Below are positions 14,618 to 20,687 of a stretch of 20,687 nt of DNA, piece by piece. The stretch comes from an uncultured Ruminococcus sp. (GTDB lineage: Bacteria > Bacillota > Clostridia > Oscillospirales > Ruminococcaceae). The position numbers and the translations under genes were made by a program. The DNA is taken from positions 1 through 20,687 of the forward strand of contig CAMHBN010000006.1 of the NCBI GenBank assembly GCA_946183385.1. Direction: 5' to 3'. The first letter of the stretch is position 1, and the number at the start of each line of letters is the position of its first letter. A model generated the notes under the pieces. That model saw nothing but the letters and a program-made list of their open reading frames with translations, had not been told where the DNA came from and did not search any database.

Positions 14618-14679
14618 TTGCCAAATCTCAAAAACGCAAGGAATAAAGCACTGCTGTTTTTGGTGATTTTCCACAACGA

Positions 14680-14708
14680 GCATAATCCCGCTGCCCGCTG
14701 AATACAAT
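14680..14708 (+). promoter_or_regulatory. Sigma-E-like (mother-cell sporulation) promoter of yabP
   Basis: GCATAAT (14680-14686), 14 bases, AATACAAT (14701-14708). The Bacillus subtilis sigma-E consensus, as I recall it, is KMATATT-N14/15-CATACAHT, so the match is 6/7 and 7/8 with correct spacing. No sigma-A hexamers fit this start. It lies 27 bases before ATG and just upstream of GGGAGGG at 14724-14730. Confidence 0.7.
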
Positions 14709-14735
14709 TGCAGTATCAAGGCAGGGAGGGTAACT

Positions 14736-15014
14736 ATGCAGGACAAGACCATCAAAAAAGACCACAACATCATCATCGAGAACCGCAAAAGCATGAGCGT
14801 TTCGGGCATTACGGACGTTGACAGCTTCGACGAGAAGGCGATATGCCTGTTCACGCAGCTCGGCGAGCTGACCGTACAGGGGCGGGAGCTCCACATCGAC
14901 GCGATGAGCGTCGAGACGGGCGAAATGACGATAACAGGCGATATATGGGCGGTAGTCTACGGCGACCGCGACCGCAAGGGACCGCTCTCCGCGCTCGGGA
15001 GGCTGTTCCGATGA
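14736..15014 (+). CDS. yabP: YabP, sporulation protein
   Basis: The product is 92 aa, soluble, with the family features near the N-terminus (HNIIIENRKSMSVSGITDVDSFDE, at residues 9-32), then LGELTVQGRELHI and the closing GDI..VVYG. YabP and its partner YabQ are needed for spore formation; YabQ acts on the cortex from the outer forespore membrane. The exact biochemical role of YabP is unknown. Its stop codon overlaps the start of yabQ (ATGA at 15011-15014), so the two are translationally coupled. GGGAGGG precedes the ATG by five bases. In Bacillus the gene before it is rqcP (yabO); here the neighbour is divergent secG. Confidence 0.92.
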   Translation: MQDKTIKKDHNIIIENRKSMSVSGITDVDSFDEKAICLFTQLGELTVQGRELHIDAMSVETGEMTITGDIWAVVYGDRDRKGPLSALGRLFR

Positions 15015-15550
15015 ACGTACCCGAGACGTTCTTCTCCGTCCGCGAGGAGCTGACGCTGTTCGGGCTGTCGTGCCTCGCGGGAGCAGTAATAGGGCTGTGC
15101 TTCGACGTTCTGCGGGCGTTCCGGCTGATATTCCGCCACGGTATATGGCTGACGGCTCTCGAGGACGTCGCCTTTCTCGCGCTGTACGCGGTCTACCTGT
15201 CGGCATTTGCCTCGGCGGCAGCCCGCGGCGAGCTCCGCTTCTACCACATCGTCGGCAACGCGCTCGGCTTCACACTCTACTTTTTCACCCTCGGGAGCAT
15301 AGTCATACACATTCTTAGGAAAATTTTCGGAGCTCTCGCCGCCGTTTTCCGAGCAATTACAGCACCGATAAGGCGGCTCTATGTACTTTTATGTAAAAAA
15401 GCACGGTTCAAATTTGTGGGAAGTTCCAAAAATTTAATAAAATCTATTAAAAAGATAAATTTGCTATTGCCAAACCGACGACAGTTGCGCTATAATAAAA
15501 TGGAAAATAAAAAGAGAAAGAACGTGAATAACGTTGCCAAAAAAAATTAG
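15011..15550 (+). CDS. yabQ: YabQ, spore cortex biosynthesis membrane protein
   Basis: The product is 179 aa from the ATG overlapping the yabP stop; upstream in-frame sequence is a shadow of yabP. Membrane helices appear at about residues 13-35, 47-70 and 80-103, with the FDVLRAFR motif (31-38) characteristic of YabQ after the first helix. The family localises to the outer forespore membrane and is required for cortex peptidoglycan. The tail beyond about residue 118 is strongly basic (SIKKINLLLPNRRQLRYNK). Its DNA is clearly AT-richer than the rest of the gene because it carries the divIC promoter. It overlaps divIC by 17 bp. Confidence 0.93.
   Translation: MNVPETFFSVREELTLFGLSCLAGAVIGLCFDVLRAFRLIFRHGIWLTALEDVAFLALYAVYLSAFASAAARGELRFYHIVGNALGFTLYFFTLGSIVIHILRKIFGALAAVFRAITAPIRRLYVLLCKKARFKFVGSSKNLIKSIKKINLLLPNRRQLRYNKMENKKRKNVNNVAKKN
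15467..15496 (+). promoter_or_regulatory. Sigma-A promoter of divIC inside yabQ
   Basis: TTGCCA (15467-15472), 18 bases, perfect TATAAT (15491-15496), about 38 bases before the divIC start. It would let divIC and yabR be expressed in growing cells when yabP-yabQ are silent. Confidence 0.7.
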
Positions 15551-15845
15551 AACAAAAATCAAAAAGAAAGGCTTGTTCAACCGCGGACTGTTCAACCTTG
15601 CAGCAGCAGTTGTCATAACAGTCTGTGCCGCGCTTATAATAACTACCGAAAGAGACTGCAGCGAAAAAGAAAAGGAACTTGCTCGTATACAGGCTAAGAT
15701 AGACGCTTATAAGATCGAGAACGAGGATATGCGAAGAACGCTCGAAAGCGACGACCTCTCCGCATATATGGAAAAGATAGCCCTCGAGGAAAGAGGCTAC
15801 GCTTACCCCAACGAACGCCGTTTCTACGACACGTCGAGAGACTGA
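15534..15845 (+). CDS. divIC: DivIC/FtsL-like septum formation initiator
   Basis: The product is 103 aa. A basic cytoplasmic start (MPKKIRTKIKKK) leads to one membrane helix (about 18-38), a heptad-rich coiled coil (about 42-72) and a C-terminal region ending ALEERGYAYPNERRFYD, as in DivIC. It should be part of the divisome, where DivIC works with FtsL and DivIB to control septal wall synthesis. The start is TTG at 15534: an in-frame TGA at 15525-15527 excludes anything earlier and no ATG or GTG lies between. The ribosome site is poor (AAAGAGAAAG about 13 bases away), so translation is probably weak or coupled to yabQ. Position between yabQ and yabR confirms identity. Confidence 0.9.
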   Translation: MPKKIRTKIKKKGLFNRGLFNLAAAVVITVCAALIITTERDCSEKEKELARIQAKIDAYKIENEDMRRTLESDDLSAYMEKIALEERGYAYPNERRFYDTSRD

Positions 15846-15897
15846 TGAAGCGTCGGGTCAATTATCCCATTAAATGAGCAAGGAGCTTTGAAGCAGT

Positions 15898-16338
15898 ATG
15901 CAGCTTGAGATTGGTAAGATATACACAGGCAAGGTCAAGGGTATCACACAGTACGGCGCTTTCGTCGATATAGACGGCGGCGGCAACGGTATGGTGCATA
16001 TTTCCGAGATCGCGAACACATTCGTAAATGAGATACGCGACCACCTCACAGAGGGACAGGAAGTCCGCGTGAAGGTGATCGGCATAAACGAAGCGGGAAA
16101 GGTGAGCCTTTCCATAAAGAAAGCGGCAGACGACAGTGCGCCGCAGGATAAGCCCGCCCGCACAGCTCCGCCGAGGGAGCGCAGAAGCAAGCCCAATGTA
16201 TGGGAGCCGAAGCAGGTCACACCTCCGTCGGAGATGACATTCGAGGACATGATGTCACACTTCAAGCAGTCGAGCGAGGAGCGCATCAGCGACCTCAAAC
16301 GCTGCACCGACAGAAAGAACGGTACAAGAAGAAAATAA
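15898..16338 (+). CDS. yabR: YabR-like S1 RNA-binding domain protein
   Basis: The product is 146 aa. Residues 1-77 form an S1 domain of the polynucleotide phosphorylase type: EIGKIYTGKVKGITQYGAFV, GMVHISEIANTFV, GQEVRVKVIGI and GKVSLSIKKA. A Pro/Arg-rich linker (about 80-115) and a helical tail (FEDMMSHFKQSSEERISDLK, near 117-136) follow. The combination and the position after divIC match YabR, a conserved Firmicutes protein presumed to bind RNA or ribosomes; its function is not settled. AAGGAG lies at 15880-15885, 12 bases before ATG, slightly farther than usual. A terminator follows. Confidence 0.88.
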   Translation: MQLEIGKIYTGKVKGITQYGAFVDIDGGGNGMVHISEIANTFVNEIRDHLTEGQEVRVKVIGINEAGKVSLSIKKAADDSAPQDKPARTAPPRERRSKPNVWEPKQVTPPSEMTFEDMMSHFKQSSEERISDLKRCTDRKNGTRRK

Positions 16339-16345
16339 CGTACAT

Positions 16346-16369
16346 AAGCCGCCCGATGGGAGGCTTTTT
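16346..16369 (+). terminator. Rho-independent terminator after yabR
   Basis: AGCCGCCC and GGGAGGCT pair around GAT with one G-A mismatch and are followed by TTTTT. It begins eight bases after the yabR stop. Confidence 0.8.
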
Positions 16370-16417
16370 GCGCGGTGTCCGCGCCTGAGCTCTCAGCTCT
16401 TGATTCTTAAATAGGTA

Positions 16418-16446
16418 TTGACATTTCGGGCGAAAAGTGATATTAT
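16418..16446 (+). promoter_or_regulatory. Sigma-A promoter of the sulfatase-like gene
   Basis: Perfect TTGACA (16418-16423), 17 bases, TATTAT (16441-16446) preceded by TGA (extended -10). About 42 bases before ATG 16489. Confidence 0.88.
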
Positions 16447-16488
16447 TTTAAGGTACATTTATTTATGCACGCCAAAGAAGGGAAGATT

Positions 16489-18522
16489 ATGGAAAATAAA
16501 GAAAAGGACACCGAAAAAGTAACGGGAAGCTCCGAAAAATCGGAAAATCCCGAGAAAAAAACGCAGAAGCACAAGAGTCCGGACAAGCAGTCGGGCAGCG
16601 GCAAGAAGCCCGCTCAGTCCGGGGCGGCAAATAAAAAGCCCGCTCACACAGGCACTGCAAAGGCTCACACATCGGCTGAAAAGGCTGCCGAAGCCGCTCC
16701 CGTGAAGAAAAAGAAAAAGAGATTCACGAAAAAGCGCGAATTTGCGATAATCGCCCTCAGTGTGGCGCTCGCGTTCACGGTATGCTTCTTCGTGCCCGCT
16801 GACACATTCATCGCGAACCAGAACGACTTCATCGTGTCTGCTCCGCGCGTGCTGCTGCCGCTCCTCGGCGTGGCACTGGGAGCTTCCGCGGCACTGATAC
16901 TCATTCTCAACATTTTCCTCGCAATAAATATCAAACTGTGGAAGATCGTCGAGTCTCTGCTCGGCGGCGTACTCATCGCAGGCTACTGGCAGGTGATGTT
17001 CGCGAACGGCAAGATGGTGCAGATAACAGGCGACCCCACCACCTATTCCGAGAGAAGCTCCGCGAACAACCTCAACTTCATCCTCTACATCGTGCTGATA
17101 TTCCTGCCGCTGATAGTGCTCTTCATCTCGGGAGAGCTGAAAAAGGGCAAGCGCAAGCGCTACCTGTTCACGGCACTGACCTATATTTCCGCGATAGTAT
17201 TCCTGATGCAGGGCGTAGGTCTCGGCTCGAGACTGTTCAAGACGGGCATCCTCAGAAAGGACGACTCGGGTCTCGATAACTACCTCTCGATGGAGGATAC
17301 CATGCACCTCAGCAGCGACAACAACGTCGTTGTATTCCTCACCGACCGTCTCGACGCGCACTGGATGGAAATGACGCTCGACCGCTACCCCGACCTCAAC
17401 GACGAGCTCGAGGGCTTCACCTTCTACTCCAACAACGTCGGACGCTTCACGAATACGTTCCCGTCGGTATGCAATATGCTCACCAACTGCGAGTACGCAG
17501 GCGAGGACTGGTCTGACTACTTCGCACGCGCATGGAGAGGCGACAGCGAGACTCTCCCCAAGCGTCTGCACGACAACGGATACAAGGTAAACCTCCTCAT
17601 CGACAACCTCACCACATATTCGGGCTTCGATGATATCAGAGACGTGTGCGACAACGTACACTCCTCCGTAAACTTCGTTGATTTCAACTACTTCGGCTCG
17701 GGCGGTATCCTCAGGACTATGGGTAAATTCTCGCTCGGCAAGCTCTCGCCCTACCTCCTGAAGAACATCTTCCTCGACGGCATGACCTCCGACTTCTCGA
17801 GCAGGTTCTACGCTGTCACAGGCGAGGACGTCGCCAATTTCAAGGGCTCTGTCGGCAGCGAGACCGATATGGAGTTCTGCAACTACATCCGCACACACCA
17901 GATGAAGGCTGACAGCAACAAGAAGACCTTCTCATTCATACACCTCAACTTCGCGCACGACTACAGCGAGGACCTTGCAGCTCTCGACCCCGATTACGAC
18001 GGCACCATCGACCGCGAGAAGAACATCCTCGGCGGCTTCAGACTGCTTGAGATGTACCTCGACAAGATGAAGGAAGCGGGAGTATACGACAACTCCACGA
18101 TAATCTTTATCGGCGACCACGGCAGACCGCCCGCTGAGATAGAGTACGCGGAGGAAGAGGAATGGAAGACGATGCTCCTCGACGGCGAGATAAGGACGAG
18201 CATTCTCGTCAAGCCCGCAGGCGCAGAGCGCGACCCGCTCATCATCGACCACGACACCGAGCTTTCAAGCGCAGTATTCGCGCCCACCGTGCTCGAATAC
18301 GCAGGCGTGGACAAGAGCGGCTTCGGCTTTGAAGGCTTTGTAGGAAAGTCCATCAGCGACGTCAAGGCTATGGACAACCCGCCCGCACGTGACCTTCACG
18401 TATACTGCTGGGCAGGCATAGGCAACATCAAGGACGTACAGAAATACGAGGTGACAGGCGACGCTTCCGACTTCGACAACTGGAAGATAATCGAGCGTCT
18501 CGGTCAGCCCGCAGACAAATAA
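16489..18522 (+). CDS. Membrane sulfatase/alkaline phosphatase-fold enzyme (LTA synthase/phosphoethanolamine transferase-like)
   Basis: The product is 677 aa from ATG 16489, preferred over ATG 16465 because AAGGGAAG sits just before it. A hydrophilic Lys/Ala/Pro-rich N-terminus (1-82) precedes five likely membrane helices (about 84-103, 117-147, 151-171, 194-214, 225-245). The extracellular catalytic domain (about 275-650) belongs to the alkaline-phosphatase superfamily: VVVFLTDRLD with metal ligand Asp286, TNTFPSVCNMLTN with Thr323 as likely nucleophile, HLNFAHDYSE, and FIGDHG with Asp543-His544. A Thr nucleophile, not a formylglycine C/S-x-P-x-R site, fits transfer or cleavage of phospho-groups as in lipoteichoic acid synthase or EptA-type enzymes. 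It stands alone between its own promoter and terminator, beside glycan genes, so it may decorate a surface polymer. Substrate unknown. Confidence 0.85.
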   Translation: MENKEKDTEKVTGSSEKSENPEKKTQKHKSPDKQSGSGKKPAQSGAANKKPAHTGTAKAHTSAEKAAEAAPVKKKKKRFTKKREFAIIALSVALAFTVCFFVPADTFIANQNDFIVSAPRVLLPLLGVALGASAALILILNIFLAINIKLWKIVESLLGGVLIAGYWQVMFANGKMVQITGDPTTYSERSSANNLNFILYIVLIFLPLIVLFISGELKKGKRKRYLFTALTYISAIVFLMQGVGLGSRLFKTGILRKDDSGLDNYLSMEDTMHLSSDNNVVVFLTDRLDAHWMEMTLDRYPDLNDELEGFTFYSNNVGRFTNTFPSVCNMLTNCEYAGEDWSDYFARAWRGDSETLPKRLHDNGYKVNLLIDNLTTYSGFDDIRDVCDNVHSSVNFVDFNYFGSGGILRTMGKFSLGKLSPYLLKNIFLDGMTSDFSSRFYAVTGEDVANFKGSVGSETDMEFCNYIRTHQMKADSNKKTFSFIHLNFAHDYSEDLAALDPDYDGTIDREKNILGGFRLLEMYLDKMKEAGVYDNSTIIFIGDHGRPPAEIEYAEEEEWKTMLLDGEIRTSILVKPAGAERDPLIIDHDTELSSAVFAPTVLEYAGVDKSGFGFEGFVGKSISDVKAMDNPPARDLHVYCWAGIGNIKDVQKYEVTGDASDFDNWKIIERLGQPADK

Positions 18523-18525
18523 TGC

Positions 18526-18555
18526 AAAAAGAGGCGGATATCCCGCCTCTTTTTT
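18526..18555 (+). terminator. Rho-independent terminator after the sulfatase-like gene
   Basis: GAGGCGG (18531-18537) pairs with CCGCCTC (18543-18549) around ATATC, with a 5' A tract and a T tract after it. It begins four bases after the stop. Confidence 0.92.
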
Positions 18556-18580
18556 AAAGCTCATAGCTAAGAACCAAGAT

Positions 18581-18604
18581 TGTAGGGGCGGATATTATCC
18601 GCCC
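18581..18604. repeat. 24-nt palindromic intergenic repeat, inverted copy
   Basis: Starts TGTAGGGGCGGAT and ends ATCCGCCC. In reverse complement it matches 14180-14203 at 23 of 24 bases. It is the first of four palindromes in the 352-bp gene-free spacer 18556-18907. Confidence 0.7.
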
Positions 18605-18626
18605 TTTGTATTTCCCGAATTTTCAC

Positions 18627-18650
18627 GGGCGCACACTGTGCGCCCCTACA
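18627..18650. repeat. 24-nt palindromic intergenic repeat, variant core
   Basis: The same outer frame (GGGCG at the start, CGCCCCTACA at the end) and length as 14180-14203, but the core is GCACACTGTGC instead of GATNATATC. The core change preserves pairing. Confidence 0.65.
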
Positions 18651-18666
18651 TCATTCTTCTTGCAGG

Positions 18667-18687
18667 GGACGGCGCCCTCGACGTCCC
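18667..18687. repeat. GC palindrome, copy 2 of the 1622-1642 repeat
   Basis: GGACGGCG ... CGACGTCCC, matching 1622-1642 in reverse complement at 20 of 21 bases. Confidence 0.65.
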
Positions 18688-18702
18688 TCACCATTCATCG
18701 GC

Positions 18703-18726
18703 AGGCGGCGGAACGCCGCCCCTACG
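18703..18726. repeat. Palindromic intergenic repeat, GGCGGCG core variant
   Basis: GGCGGCG-GAA-CGCCGCC followed by CCTACG. It shares the GCCCCTAC end with the copies at 14180 and 18627. The rest of the spacer up to the promoter at 18798 shows no gene. Confidence 0.55.
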
Positions 18727-18797
18727 CCTCCTCTCCTCGAATTTTTGTGAAAATTGACGGATTATGCCCCGTTTATTGCTATTATACCCGCTTTCTA

Positions 18798-18826
18798 TTG
18801 ACAGCCTTTGTGCAATTTGGTATAAT
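18798..18826 (+). promoter_or_regulatory. Consensus sigma-A promoter of the polysaccharide operon
   Basis: TTGACA (18798-18803), exactly 17 bases, TGG then TATAAT (18821-18826): both hexamers are perfect and the extended -10 is present. Expected to be very strong unless repressed. The -10 lies about 80 bases before the first gene. Confidence 0.92.
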
Positions 18827-18843
18827 TACTTTATATAATGTAT

Positions 18844-18868
18844 CGCGGGACAGCTCCGCTCTCCCGCG
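18844..18868 (+). promoter_or_regulatory. 5' leader hairpin before the glycosylphosphotransferase gene
   Basis: CGCGGGA (18844-18850) pairs with TCCCGCG (18862-18868) around an 11-base loop, about ten bases into the predicted transcript. It is followed by A-rich sequence, not Ts, so it is not a terminator; it may stabilise the message or be a binding site. Confidence 0.5.
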
Positions 18869-18907
18869 GAAAAAGAGAAACAAAAAGAGACAACGGCGGC
18901 GAAAAAT

Positions 18908-20290
18908 ATGGTTAGTAAAAGAGACAGATACAAAAGGCTCATTTCCGTTTGTTCTGCGACCGTACTGGTGGGAATGCTCACAGCGGGCTTTGCGTACGTG
19001 TGGTACAGGTACTACAGCACGCAGATAATCCTGCCCTACTACAGACGCGGAAACTGGGTCCTCATAGGAATATACGCGCTTCTGGTATGGCTGTTTTTCA
19101 GGGTGTACGGCGGCTTCAAGCTCGGCTACCTCAAAAAGACGGATATGCTGTATTCACAGCTGATATCCATTGCGGCGGTAGACTTCGTTGCCTACTTCGT
19201 GATAAGCCTTATCGGACGCGATTTCATGCGTGTACTGCCAATGCTTGCGCTCACGTTCGTAGACTTCGGCTTCATCGCCCTGTGGACACTCATCTTCGGA
19301 AAGATATACTTCATGATATATCCTCCGCGCAAGCTGATAATACTGTACGGCAGCCATCAGGCGGCGGCACTCGTGCTGAAAATGAGCCGTCGCGTGGACA
19401 AGTACATGATATGCGAATCCGTGAGCATAACCGAGCCCGCGGACAAGATACGCGAGCTGATACTCAAGTACGAGGGCGTGATAATCTGCGATATCCCCGC
19501 AGAGCAGAGAAACGACTACCTCAAGTTCTGCTATGAAAACTCGGTGAGAGCGTATATCGCGCCGAAAATATCCGATATTATTGTCAGAGGAGCCGACGAC
19601 ATCCGCCTGTTCGATACGCCCCTGCTCCTGTGCAGGAACTACGGGCTCGACGTCGAGCAGAGGACGTTCAAGCGCCTGTTCGACATCTTTTTCTCGCTGT
19701 TTGCGATAGTCATCGCGTCGCCGCTGATGATATTCGCGGCGTTAGCGATAAAGCTCCACGACGGCGGCCCCGTGCTCTACAAGCAGAAGCGCCTCACCAT
19801 CGACGGCAGGGTGTTCGACGTGCTGAAATTCCGCAGCATGGTCGTTGACGCGGAAAAACTCAGCGGACCCGTTCTCGCCTCCGACGACGACCCCCGCATA
19901 ACGCCGATAGGTAAGTTCCTGCGCAAGGTAAGGCTCGACGAGCTGCCGCAGCTCTTCAACATACTGAAGGGCGATATGTCGGTAGTGGGACCGCGTCCCG
20001 AGCGCCCCGAGCTCTCCGAGGAGTACAAGAAGGAGATGCCCGAGTTTGAGTACAGATTAAAGGTAAAAGCGGGTCTTACGGGCTATGCGCAGGTGACGGG
20101 AGTCTATGACACCGTGCCCTACGACAAGCTCAAGATGGACCTTATGTATATAGAGAATTACTCGTTCCGTATGGACCTGCAGATAATTCTCATGACAATA
20201 AAAACAATGCTATTCCCGCCTAAGTCCAACGCCGAATCGGGCGGAACGCTGATACAGGCGGAAAGCAGGAGAGAAGAGGATAACAAATGA
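18908..20290 (+). CDS. Polyprenyl-phosphate sugar-phosphate transferase (initiating glycosylphosphotransferase)
   Basis: The product is 460 aa. Four membrane helices fill about residues 11-136, a Rossmann-like region spans about 140-245, a re-entrant or fifth helix lies at about 257-282, and the bacterial sugar transferase domain (PF02397 type) runs from about 255 to 435. Motifs are KRLFDIFFSL, GGPVLYKQKR, LKFRSMVVDAE, ITPIGKFLRKVRLDELPQL with the catalytic Asp344-Glu345 pair, GDMSVVGPRPERPEL and GLTGYAQVTG. Such enzymes move a sugar-1-phosphate from UDP-sugar to undecaprenyl phosphate, the first step of exopolysaccharide, capsule or glycoprotein synthesis; the sugar cannot be read here. ATG 18908 has no good Shine-Dalgarno despite the perfect promoter. 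The stop overlaps the next gene by four bases. Confidence 0.93.
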   Translation: MVSKRDRYKRLISVCSATVLVGMLTAGFAYVWYRYYSTQIILPYYRRGNWVLIGIYALLVWLFFRVYGGFKLGYLKKTDMLYSQLISIAAVDFVAYFVISLIGRDFMRVLPMLALTFVDFGFIALWTLIFGKIYFMIYPPRKLIILYGSHQAAALVLKMSRRVDKYMICESVSITEPADKIRELILKYEGVIICDIPAEQRNDYLKFCYENSVRAYIAPKISDIIVRGADDIRLFDTPLLLCRNYGLDVEQRTFKRLFDIFFSLFAIVIASPLMIFAALAIKLHDGGPVLYKQKRLTIDGRVFDVLKFRSMVVDAEKLSGPVLASDDDPRITPIGKFLRKVRLDELPQLFNILKGDMSVVGPRPERPELSEEYKKEMPEFEYRLKVKAGLTGYAQVTGVYDTVPYDKLKMDLMYIENYSFRMDLQIILMTIKTMLFPPKSNAESGGTLIQAESRREEDNK

Positions 20291-20687
20291 AGACAACAGC
20301 GGTGATAATGGCAGGAGGCCGCGGCGAGCGTTTCTGGCCGAAGAGCCGTAACAGCTGCCCCAAGCAGTTCCTGTCGCTCACCTCGGACGGTGAGACGATG
20401 ATACAGAAAACGGTCAGGAGACTGCTCCCGCTCGTGGATATGAGCGATATCTACATCGTCACCAATGCGGCTTACGGCTCGCTCGTAGCCGAGCAGCTGC
20501 CCGATATACCGAAGGAGAACATACTCTCCGAGCCCGCGGCAAGGAATACCGCGCCGTGCATAGCCTTTGCGGCGGCTGTCATCAACAGAAAGTACGACGA
20601 CGCGATAATGATGGTACTTCCCTCCGACCACCTCATCGGTCTTGAGGACATCTACATCAACACGCTGAAAAAGGCAGCAAAGGTAGC
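20287..20687 (+). CDS. manC: Mannose-1-phosphate guanylyltransferase, N-terminal part (runs off the window)
   Basis: The first 133 codons are present. The start ATGA overlaps the previous stop, with AGAGGA just before it. The nucleotidyltransferase signature VIMAGGRGERFWPKSR (residues 6-21) with KQFL (27-30) binds GTP. SEPAARNTAPCIAFAA and VLPSDHLI are typical of the GDP-mannose pyrophosphorylase family. It makes GDP-mannose from mannose-1-phosphate and GTP in the cytoplasm. Coupled to the glycosylphosphotransferase, it indicates a mannose- (or GDP-mannose-derived sugar, such as fucose-) containing surface glycan. Whether a C-terminal isomerase domain follows cannot be seen. Confidence 0.92.
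   Translation, partial: MKTTAVIMAGGRGERFWPKSRNSCPKQFLSLTSDGETMIQKTVRRLLPLVDMSDIYIVTNAAYGSLVAEQLPDIPKENILSEPAARNTAPCIAFAAAVINRKYDDAIMMVLPSDHLIGLEDIYINTLKKAAKV

Noticed and set aside
14523..14624. 119-aa start for secG
   Set aside because: The extra sequence covers the sigma-A promoter; ATG 14522 has GGAGG and gives the normal SecG length.
14843..15010. 235-aa start for yabQ
   Set aside because: The prefix is a frame-shifted shadow of yabP; the ATGA overlap at 15011 is the usual coupled start.
16459..17898. 479-codon minus-strand frame opposite the sulfatase-like gene
   Set aside because: Antisense shadow; the plus strand has promoter, start, active-site motifs and terminator.
18581..18726. 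Possible CRISPR array from the repeated palindromes
   Set aside because: The units differ in core and orientation, spacing is irregular, there are no uniform unique spacers and no cas genes nearby.
18606..19028. 140-codon plus-strand frame starting in the spacer before the glycosylphosphotransferase gene
   Set aside because: It runs through palindromic repeats and the promoter, ends inside another gene's frame, and has no ribosome site or recognisable domain.

Overview
The window looks like a chromosomal segment of a spore-forming, Gram-positive Clostridia-type gut or rumen bacterium, most likely Ruminococcus or another Oscillospiraceae. The reasons are spo0A, the gene order yabP-yabQ-divIC-yabR, fibre-degrading glycoside hydrolases, Thr/Glu-rich lipoprotein linkers, strong AGGAGG-type ribosome sites and GC-rich codon use. 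The genus is an inference; no rRNA or other direct marker is present. I see no tRNA, CRISPR array, insertion sequence, phage gene or toxin-antitoxin pair.

Layout. (1) Bases 1-1582 (+): the tail of a membrane-anchored protein overlaps a BspA-type leucine-rich-repeat surface protein, followed by a strong terminator. (2) Bases 1612-1867: a gene-free convergent spacer packed with small hairpins that look like intergenic repeats. (3) Bases 1868-3171 (-): spo0A, then a flavin reductase-like gene 26 bp downstream. (4) Bases 3385-8920 (-): an apparent operon GH95 glycosidase - GH26 lipoprotein with a CBM35-like module - HAD-like protein without its catalytic Asp. It is driven by a good sigma-A promoter at 8955-8983. 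(5) Bases 9046-14522 (-): secG, then rnr (RNase R), then three tandem paralogous lipoproteins, ending at a strong terminator. (6) Bases 14680-16369 (+): the sporulation/division cluster yabP-yabQ-divIC-yabR, with a sigma-E-like promoter before yabP and a separate sigma-A promoter inside yabQ for divIC. (7) Bases 16418-18555 (+): a monocistronic membrane sulfatase/LTA-synthase-like enzyme with its own promoter and terminator. (8) Bases 18556-18907: a gene-free spacer with 24-nt palindromic repeats and a consensus sigma-A promoter. (9) Bases 18908-20687 (+): the start of an exopolysaccharide or glycan operon, a polyprenyl-phosphate sugar-phosphate transferase and a mannose-1-phosphate guanylyltransferase cut by the window edge.

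The shared theme is the cell envelope. It includes surface LRR proteins, cell-attached and cytoplasmic glycosidases, lipoproteins that may act on wall hydrolases, protein export, sporulation membrane proteins, a septum protein, a polymer-modifying phospho- or sulfo-enzyme, and the start of a surface polysaccharide pathway. No complete unknown defence or mobile system is visible. The points most worth following are the HAD pseudoenzyme in a glycosidase operon, the three-lipoprotein array with signs of gene conversion, the sigma-E/sigma-A promoter split in yabP-divIC, and the families of short intergenic palindromes.
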